From an uncultured Muribaculaceae bacterium (GTDB taxonomy: Bacteria; Bacteroidota; Bacteroidia; Bacteroidales; Muribaculaceae), in contig CALUMG010000006.1 in assembly GCA_944321705.1 (NCBI GenBank), forward strand, positions 62,001 to 126,000: a stretch of 64,000 nt of DNA. The letters run 5' to 3'. Positions 58,957-64,000 of this stretch are shown here, in pieces. Made by a program: the position numbers and the translations under genes. The notes below the pieces were generated by a model that worked only from the letters and a program-made list of their open reading frames with translations, did no database searches and was not told where the DNA came from. Numbering within the stretch: position 1 is the stretch's first letter; each line of letters starts with the position of its first letter.

Positions 58957-60633
58957 ATGACAGCAAAAGAACTTCAACAATATTTACTCCGTGAATTTCC
59001 GCAAGAGAATGCACGCTGTGAGTGGAAAGAGATGAAAAATCTCAAGAATTCCTTTGCCGGAGATGAAAAGAATGATGTCATTTCATATGTATCAGCCATA
59101 GCGAATATGGAGGGAGGACATCTTGTGATAGGCGCACAGGATAAAACATTGGCAATTGTCGGGACAGATTTATCCAAGTTTAATTTAAATGCCCAGTCAG
59201 CCGTGTGGAAACTGGTAGAGCATTGTACCAATCTTTCTTCCGAAGGATTGAGTATTGACGAATATACTACAGAGGATACACATAAGACGGTTTGGATAAT
59301 TCATATTCCAAAACATTTACCTCGACGTCCTGTTTATGCTCATAAAAAAGCATGGCAGCGTGTCGAAGATTCATTGGTGGAGATGACACAAGAACGGCTT
59401 GCCGTTATTCTGGAAGAACCTGTCTTTGAAGCAAAAGATTGGTCCGCTGAAATTGTTCCTAATGCGACAATAGCGGATTTGGATGAATTGGCTGTAGCGA
59501 AAGCCCGCATCATGTTCAAAAAGGTACATTCTTCCAATATTCCTTCTGAGGAAATTGATGCATGGACGGTGGAAGATTTTCTTTCCAATAGTGGAATAAT
59601 GATCGATGGGAAACTGACTCGTGCCGCTATTATTCTGTTGGGAAAACCTGTTTCTGTATTTAAACTTCGTCCTGCTGTAATTGAAGTTACATGGACTTTA
59701 CGGGACGAATTCCAAAATGTCGTAGATTATGAACATTTCACTGCTCCATTTATTCTCACCGTTGACAAAATATTGAGCAAGATACACAATCTGACGATGA
59801 GAGAATTGCCAGGAGGAACACTATTCCCGGAAACAATGAAGCAATATGACGACTACACTATTCGTGAGGCACTGCATAATGCCATTGCACATCAGGATTA
59901 TACTTTACAGCAGCGTATCAATTTTGTAGAAAATCCCGGATGGCTTTACTATGCAAATGGAGGCAGTTTTATTCCTGGTACTCTGCAAAAGGCTTTGGAA
60001 ACCAAAGGACCACAACGTCATTTCCGAAATGAGTGTCTTTGCCGTGCAATGGTGAATTTCAACATGATAGACACCGTAAGTCGTGGCATTAAAAAGATGT
60101 TCAATGAACAAAGACGTCGTCATTTTCCGATGCCTGATTACGAAATAGATGTATTGAATAAAGAGGTTGGTGTGACAATATATGGGAATACAATCAATGA
60201 AAAATATACACAGCTACTAAAAGAAAACAACACATTGACATTGGATGATTGTATTCTTTTGGACTCAGTACAAAAAGGACATCGAATTTCTGATGAGAAT
60301 GTGATAGACTTATTGAATAGAGGTCTTTTAGAGGGGACTGTTTCTGAATATAGCATATCCCTTGATATCGCTAAAAAGACAAAGCAGTTACCACATTATA
60401 CTCGCGCCAGGGGACTGGAAAAAGCAAAACTCCAACAAATGATTTTGCAGTATCTTCAAAATGCAGGTTCGGCAGGAACCAAGCGAGATGCGATATTTGA
60501 TTATCTCAAAGATGTACTTCCTAAAACCAAGACTTCGGAGCAGCAGGAACGAATGGTTGGGAACATACTTGTGGAAATGAAAGAAGCAGGGACAATCATT
60601 CTTAAAGGCAGGATGTGGTATGTTAAGTCATAA
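58957..60633 (+). CDS. AlbA_2/Schlafen-domain regulator with ATPase-like C-terminal part
   Basis: 558 residues. The N-terminal AlbA_2 (Schlafen-like) domain covers about 15-130: ENARCEWKEMKNLKNSFAGDEKNDVISYVSAIANMEGGHLVIGAQD. A GHKL-like HATPase_c_4 part follows: YTIREALHNAIAHQDYTLQQRINF...NPGWLYYANGGSFIPGTL...FRNECLCRAMVNFNMIDTVSRGIKKMF. A winged-helix C terminus (about 470-555) probably binds DNA. The group is annotated as transcriptional regulator or RecG-like ATP-dependent DNA-binding protein. It lies just before a repeat-rich promoter (60641-60745) of the next glycosyltransferase, a possible target. Confidence 0.85.
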   Translation: MTAKELQQYLLREFPQENARCEWKEMKNLKNSFAGDEKNDVISYVSAIANMEGGHLVIGAQDKTLAIVGTDLSKFNLNAQSAVWKLVEHCTNLSSEGLSIDEYTTEDTHKTVWIIHIPKHLPRRPVYAHKKAWQRVEDSLVEMTQERLAVILEEPVFEAKDWSAEIVPNATIADLDELAVAKARIMFKKVHSSNIPSEEIDAWTVEDFLSNSGIMIDGKLTRAAIILLGKPVSVFKLRPAVIEVTWTLRDEFQNVVDYEHFTAPFILTVDKILSKIHNLTMRELPGGTLFPETMKQYDDYTIREALHNAIAHQDYTLQQRINFVENPGWLYYANGGSFIPGTLQKALETKGPQRHFRNECLCRAMVNFNMIDTVSRGIKKMFNEQRRRHFPMPDYEIDVLNKEVGVTIYGNTINEKYTQLLKENNTLTLDDCILLDSVQKGHRISDENVIDLLNRGLLEGTVSEYSISLDIAKKTKQLPHYTRARGLEKAKLQQMILQYLQNAGSAGTKRDAIFDYLKDVLPKTKTSEQQERMVGNILVEMKEAGTIILKGRMWYVKS

Positions 60634-60640
60634 TCGGTAC

Positions 60641-60700
60641 TTTCGACTAAATATGCCGATTTACGACTATTTACGACTAAATAGAACCTATTACGACTAA
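60641..60700 (+). repeat. Phased TTACGACTA repeats upstream of a promoter
   Basis: Four copies of a decamer: TTTCGACTAA (60641-60650), TTACGACTAT (60661-60670), TTACGACTAA (60671-60680) and TTACGACTAA (60691-60700). All start at multiples of 10 bp from one another, so all face the same side of the helix. A fifth, inverted copy TTAGTCGTTA is at 60803-60812. They lie immediately upstream of the promoter at 60715. Confidence 0.7.
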
Positions 60701-60714
60701 AATTAGCCAATTGT

Positions 60715-60745
60715 TTTGCTCAGCTGTGGATTTTGACTACTTTTG
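60715..60745 (+). promoter_or_regulatory. Promoter of the GT4 gene at 60892
   Basis: TTTG (60715-60718), exactly 19 nt, TACTTTTG (60738-60745). Start near 60752, leader about 140 nt. Confidence 0.85.
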
Positions 60746-60891
60746 CATAAAGAGTTATTTGACAGTAAAGACACAGCAAAATGCTGAAAATTGCACGGTC
60801 TCTTAGTCGTTACCACTACTTCTCAAATAATTTGCTAAAAGGCTATTTCTCAAATGCTTATATTAAGCCGTTGAAAACCTAAAATAATTTT

Positions 60892-62064
60892 ATGCGCATA
60901 TTACTTTCCAATAAATTCTATTACCGCCGTGGCGGCGACTGCATATATGTGTTGAATTTAGAGCAATTGCTCAAGAAGCACGGTCATGAGGTAGCTGTGT
61001 TCGCGATGGACTATCCCGACAACTTGGAGACACCGTGGAAGAAGTATTTCCCCGGCAACATGACCAAGCTGATGGCTTTTTCGAGGCCATTCGGGTCGCA
61101 TGAAGTCAAGAGAAAATTCAACCTGTTGCTCGACGACTTCCGTCCTGAAGTCGTCCATCTTAACAACATACACACGCAGTTGTCGCCTGTCATCGCCGAG
61201 CTGGCACACGAGCGAGGTATAAAAGTCGTATGGACTTTGCATGACTACAAGTTGTTGTGCCCACGTTATGATTGCTTGCGAAACGGAATTGAAGTATGTG
61301 AAAAATGTTTCAATGGTGACAAAACCCATTGCAAGACGTATAAATGTATAAAAGGTTCTACGTTGGCTTCGCTAATCGGTTATAGGGAGGCTGTCGTGTG
61401 GAATCGTCAGCGTTTGGAAAATTGTACCGACTTGTTTATCTGTCCAAGCAGCTTCATGAAAGAGAAGATGATACAGGGAGGTTTTAAGGAAAGGAAACTG
61501 AAAGTGCTGTGCAACTTCATCGACACTGACAAGTGCAAAAGAAGCTCGTATGGCGAAAGAGAAGATTATTATTGCTATGTCGGACGGCTTTCGCATGAAA
61601 AGGGATTAGACACCTTGATAAAGGCTGCCAGCCAATTGCCTTATAAACTGAAAATCATCGGTGGCGGCCCACTTGAAAAAGAATTGAGGGCTAAAAGTGA
61701 GACGTTGAAAGGCGATATAGAGTTCTTGGGATTCAAACAATGGGATGGAATAAAGGAACAGGTAGGAATGGCGCAGTTCATTATTGTTCCGTCTGAATGG
61801 TATGAGAATAACCCTTTGTCTATTATAGAGGCACAGTGTCTCGGAACTCCTATATTAGGGGCGCGTATAGGCGGTATTCCCGGACTGATTGATGAAGGTG
61901 TGAACGGCATGACATTTACAAGTGGTAATGCCGATGACCTGAAAGAAAAGATCGGGCTTATGTATAATGCAAAATTTGATTATGCAGATATCGCCCGTAA
62001 GGCCATGGAACGTTATAATGGCGAAACCTACTATGAGGAGATAATGAAAATTTATGGTAAGTGA
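60892..62064 (+). CDS. GT4-family glycosyltransferase
   Basis: 390 residues, GT-B. N-terminal NKFYYRRGGDCIYVLNLEQLLKKHGHEVAVFAM is the donor/acceptor Gly-rich loop. Central RPEVVHLNNIHTQLSPVI and LHDYKLLCPRYDCLRNGIEVCEKCFNG (Cys-rich) follow. C-terminal YVGRLSHEKGLDTLIKAA, IIGGGPLEKELRAK, and PSEWYENNPLSIIEAQCLGTPILGARIGGIPGLIDEGVNG carry the EX7E-like donor motif. No membrane part. It has its own promoter with upstream phased repeats, so it is regulated separately from the other GT genes. Base composition is closer to the core genome than the gene at 57823. Confidence 0.92.
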   Translation: MRILLSNKFYYRRGGDCIYVLNLEQLLKKHGHEVAVFAMDYPDNLETPWKKYFPGNMTKLMAFSRPFGSHEVKRKFNLLLDDFRPEVVHLNNIHTQLSPVIAELAHERGIKVVWTLHDYKLLCPRYDCLRNGIEVCEKCFNGDKTHCKTYKCIKGSTLASLIGYREAVVWNRQRLENCTDLFICPSSFMKEKMIQGGFKERKLKVLCNFIDTDKCKRSSYGEREDYYCYVGRLSHEKGLDTLIKAASQLPYKLKIIGGGPLEKELRAKSETLKGDIEFLGFKQWDGIKEQVGMAQFIIVPSEWYENNPLSIIEAQCLGTPILGARIGGIPGLIDEGVNGMTFTSGNADDLKEKIGLMYNAKFDYADIARKAMERYNGETYYEEIMKIYGK

Positions 62065-62113
62065 ATAGACGGTTTGCTGATTGGCTAATCGTGTGTGCAC
62101 CGTTTTTTTTTGT

Positions 62114-62143
62114 TTACATTTTATGTAATTACATTTTGTGTAA
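62114..62143 (+). repeat. Tandem palindromic 15-bp operator-like repeat
   Basis: TTACATTTTATGTAA (62114-62128) and TTACATTTTGTGTAA (62129-62143) are directly adjacent, identical but for one base, and each is a TTACA(T/C)-TTT-(A/G)TGTAA palindrome. The second copy contains the TTTG (62135-62138) of the -33 box. Confidence 0.7.
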
Positions 62144-62165
62144 TTTAGTTTTTGTGCTATTTTTG
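62135..62165 (+). promoter_or_regulatory. Promoter of the ATPase gene at 62193
   Basis: TTTG (62135-62138), exactly 19 nt, TATTTTTG (62158-62165). Start near 62172, 21 nt before the ATG. Confidence 0.85.
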
Positions 62166-62192
62166 TAACGGTAACGATTAAAATTATACAAG

Positions 62193-63326
62193 ATGGAAAC
62201 GCCGTTTGTCTTTGGAAAGATAGCTACTGACAAGAATTTCACCGACAGGGAGCAAGAAACTGCGTGTCTGGTGCAAAATTTCAAGTCGTTAATCAATACG
62301 ATTATCATATCTCCACGTCGTTGGGGGAAAAGCTCCCTTGTAAACAAGGCTGCTAATTTGGCGATGGAACAAGATGACAAGTTGCGAATATGTCATATTG
62401 ATCTTTTTAACGTTCGCAGTGAGGAAAATTTTTATGCACTGTTGGCTAAGAAAATAATATCGGCAACTTCATCCAGATGGGAAGAAGCCGTTGAAAATGC
62501 CAAGAAATTTTTCTCTCGTCTTGTCCCTAAAATTACGATAGGAGCCGACCCTGCAAATGAAGTCTCGATTGATTTCGATTGGGAGGATGTCAAGCACAAT
62601 CCCGATGAAGTGCTTGATTTGGCCGAAAGGATTGCAAAAGAGAAAGGCATTAAGATTGTAGTCTGTGTGGATGAATTCCAGAACATGGCAGAATTTTCCG
62701 AGCCTGATTATTTCCAGAAAAAATTGCGTTCACACTGGCAATTACATCAGCATGTGGCTTATTGTTTGTATGGGAGTAAGCGGCACATGATGATGGAAGT
62801 ATTTACTAATTCATCCAAGCCGTTCTATAAGTTTGGCAATCTTATGTTTTTAGGCAAAATAGAAACATCTTGTCTCGTTGCTTTTTTCAATTGCCGTTTT
62901 GCCGATACGGGAAAAAGCATTACCGATGCCGCGAGCCATTTAATTGCCGAACTTACGGACAATCATCCTTATTATGCTCAACAGTTGGCGCAATTGTCGT
63001 GGTTGAGGACTAAGGATGAATGTACGGTGGAGATTGTCCGGGAAGCACATGCTGCATTGGTCGAACAGTTAAGCTTGCTTTTTGTGACGATTACCGAAGC
63101 ATTGACGACTCAGCAGCTTAATTACATGAAAGCATTGCTTGCAGGAGAAAAGTCAATTACTTCGACCGAGGTGATGCACCGTTACCATATTTCGTCGGCT
63201 ACATCTATCTCTCGTTCAAAAAGCGCGCTTGTAAAGAATGACATATTGGACAACCAAGCAGGAGTATATTCATTTCAAGATCCGATATATGCTTACTGGT
63301 TGAAAACGCAATATTTTGCCGAGTAG
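62193..63326 (+). CDS. ATPase of the archaeal-type AAA/STAND-like group
   Basis: 377 residues. Walker A is the degenerate form ISPRRWGKSSLV (about residues 34-45, without the leading Gly). Walker B is IKIVVCVDEFQNMAEF. The DREQETACLVQNF N-terminal block and YCLYGSKRHMMMEVF (sensor/LYGS-like) match ATP-binding proteins with PRRxGKS loops (ATPase_2). The C-terminal winged-helix ends VMHRYHISSATSISRSKSALVKNDILDNQAGVYSFQDPIYAYWL. The role is unknown; proteins of this type occur in chromosomal accessory regions. It is alone, after a tandem operator and before the terminator at 63344. Confidence 0.82.
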   Translation: METPFVFGKIATDKNFTDREQETACLVQNFKSLINTIIISPRRWGKSSLVNKAANLAMEQDDKLRICHIDLFNVRSEENFYALLAKKIISATSSRWEEAVENAKKFFSRLVPKITIGADPANEVSIDFDWEDVKHNPDEVLDLAERIAKEKGIKIVVCVDEFQNMAEFSEPDYFQKKLRSHWQLHQHVAYCLYGSKRHMMMEVFTNSSKPFYKFGNLMFLGKIETSCLVAFFNCRFADTGKSITDAASHLIAELTDNHPYYAQQLAQLSWLRTKDECTVEIVREAHAALVEQLSLLFVTITEALTTQQLNYMKALLAGEKSITSTEVMHRYHISSATSISRSKSALVKNDILDNQAGVYSFQDPIYAYWLKTQYFAE

Positions 63327-63343
63327 GCATTTGCAAGAAGCAG

Positions 63344-63392
63344 CGTGGCAGGTCGTTGAGCTATTGAAAGCTTTGTGACCTGCCACGTTTTT
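63344..63392. terminator. Terminator between the ATPase and the coiled-coil protein
   Basis: CGTGGCAGGTC (63344-63354) / GACCTGCCACG (63377-63387), perfect 11-bp stem with a 22-nt loop, T run on plus. Convergent genes on both sides. Confidence 0.8.
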
Positions 63393-63421
63393 ATGTGGTA
63401 TAAAATGTGATGGATTTGGAT

Positions 63422-64000
63422 TTATTTTTCGAATGAAAAGTCGCGCGAAATGAGCCTGTAGTTGTCGACAAACAATTCCACATTATAGGTTCCGGCATTC
63501 AGCGTGGTGTTCACATTCCAATAAATTGCAATGTCGGGAATCTCTTGTCCGGCATATTCTATCGTCTTGCGCTCGGTATAGGGGACAGAGCCACCCTCAA
63601 ATTCAAATGTGCCGTTCTCTCCAAGCAAATATCCTTCGGGGCTTGTAATGCGCATGTAAATGATTTTTTCGCCCACCGGGGTAGAGTTGTTTTGTGGTAT
63701 GGTGAACATGACGCGCAATTGTTTTGCCTTGGTGATTCGTTTTTCGGTCTTGCCGTTGCTCTTGAGCGGAGTTAAGGTAACACCCGTTACATTTAGCTTT
63801 TCGGCCAATGTCATGCGTTCCGACAAGTCTTTGTTTTCTTGATTAACGCGCGACACTTGTGAACTGAGTTGCTTGTTGCGAGTTTTTATTTCTTCGTTTT
63901 CAGCTTTCAACCCTGCATTTTCTCGGCTTAAGGAGTCGATTATCTGTACATAATGTCGCATTATGCTGCGCAAAGTCTTTATTTCGTCTTGCAATTCCTT
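63422..64000 (-). CDS. Coiled-coil Bacteroidales protein, C-terminal part
   Basis: Open to the window edge; the first visible codon reads through TTG at 63994 without an ATG, so the gene begins beyond 64000. About 192 residues are visible. A coiled coil (TLRSIMRHYVQIIDSLSRENAGLKAENEEIKTRNKQL...) is followed by a beta domain (VMFTIPQNNSTPVGEKIIYMRITSPEGYLLGENGTFEFEGG) that ends IAIYWNVNTTLNAGTYNVELFVDNYRLISRDFSF. This is a conserved protein of Bacteroidales that usually has an N-terminal membrane helix. Function unknown. Confidence 0.7.
   Translation of the reverse strand, partial: KELQDEIKTLRSIMRHYVQIIDSLSRENAGLKAENEEIKTRNKQLSSQVSRVNQENKDLSERMTLAEKLNVTGVTLTPLKSNGKTEKRITKAKQLRVMFTIPQNNSTPVGEKIIYMRITSPEGYLLGENGTFEFEGGSVPYTERKTIEYAGQEIPDIAIYWNVNTTLNAGTYNVELFVDNYRLISRDFSFEK

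Overview
The window is chromosomal DNA from a Bacteroidales bacterium. A Muribaculaceae-like gut commensal fits best, but the species cannot be named from the sequence. Three lines of evidence support this. There is a SusC/SusD pair at the left edge. Promoters are built as TTTG - 19 to 21 nt - TAnnTTTG, with several exact matches. Several families typical of the phylum are present: DUF5683 next to ParAB, a 660-residue NagB/PIG-L fusion, a TPR-membrane-HTH regulator, an AspT-type transporter and a succinate dehydrogenase with a single five-helix cytochrome b.

Layout. 1-4308: end of a SusC gene, a SusD lipoprotein and a secreted histidine acid phosphatase (phytase/MINPP-like). 4659-8229 (minus): succinate dehydrogenase/fumarate reductase sdhCAB. 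8353-15942 (minus): RNase R, SurE, a LysM lytic transglycosylase, a DUF5683 protein, ParB and ParA. 16334-20197 (plus): a seven-helix membrane protein with a C-terminal HTH, then a surface lipoprotein with tandem repeats and a PI-PLC domain. 20498-21985 (minus): sigma factor, anti-sigma-like membrane protein and a Spy/CpxP-like periplasmic protein. 22073-24719 (minus): trpC, aroB and a HAD phosphatase. 24892-27149 (minus): a GIN-domain lipoprotein and an acyltransferase. 27350-32290 (plus): TraB-family protein, gltX, an outer-membrane barrel and the Kdo transferase waaA. 32383-33520 (minus): a small envelope protein, a structured RNA candidate and a 60-residue lipoprotein. 33902-37172 (plus): mtaB, a LpxL-like acyltransferase and a GT2 glycosyltransferase, closely packed. 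37262-41473: a TonB-linked receptor (minus) divergent from a TPR/HTH regulator (plus). 41915-46283: the NagB-like/PIG-L fusion, canonical nagB and glycerate kinase. 46446-49079: valS.

Accessory DNA starts at 49259. It holds a broken vsr gene, a KilA-N protein, an HNH nuclease and a HpaII-like restriction enzyme with no methyltransferase. After an AspT-like transporter, a GNAT/DUF2007/MltG operon and tRNA-Ser(GCU), a partly AT-rich region (56396-63326) carries three GT4 glycosyltransferases, an AlbA_2-domain regulator and an ATPase. The right edge cuts a conserved coiled-coil protein.

The most notable signals are: a rod-like RNA candidate at 32936-33171 made of two inverted, diverged copies of one hairpin; a restriction enzyme left without its methylase beside a vsr gene broken across three frames; a NagB domain that has lost three of four catalytic residues and is fused to a deacetylase; a MITE/REPIN-like palindromic element at 41571-41735 whose core recurs at 56072; and three promoters with precisely spaced operator-like repeats (17549-17581, 60641-60700, 62114-62143).
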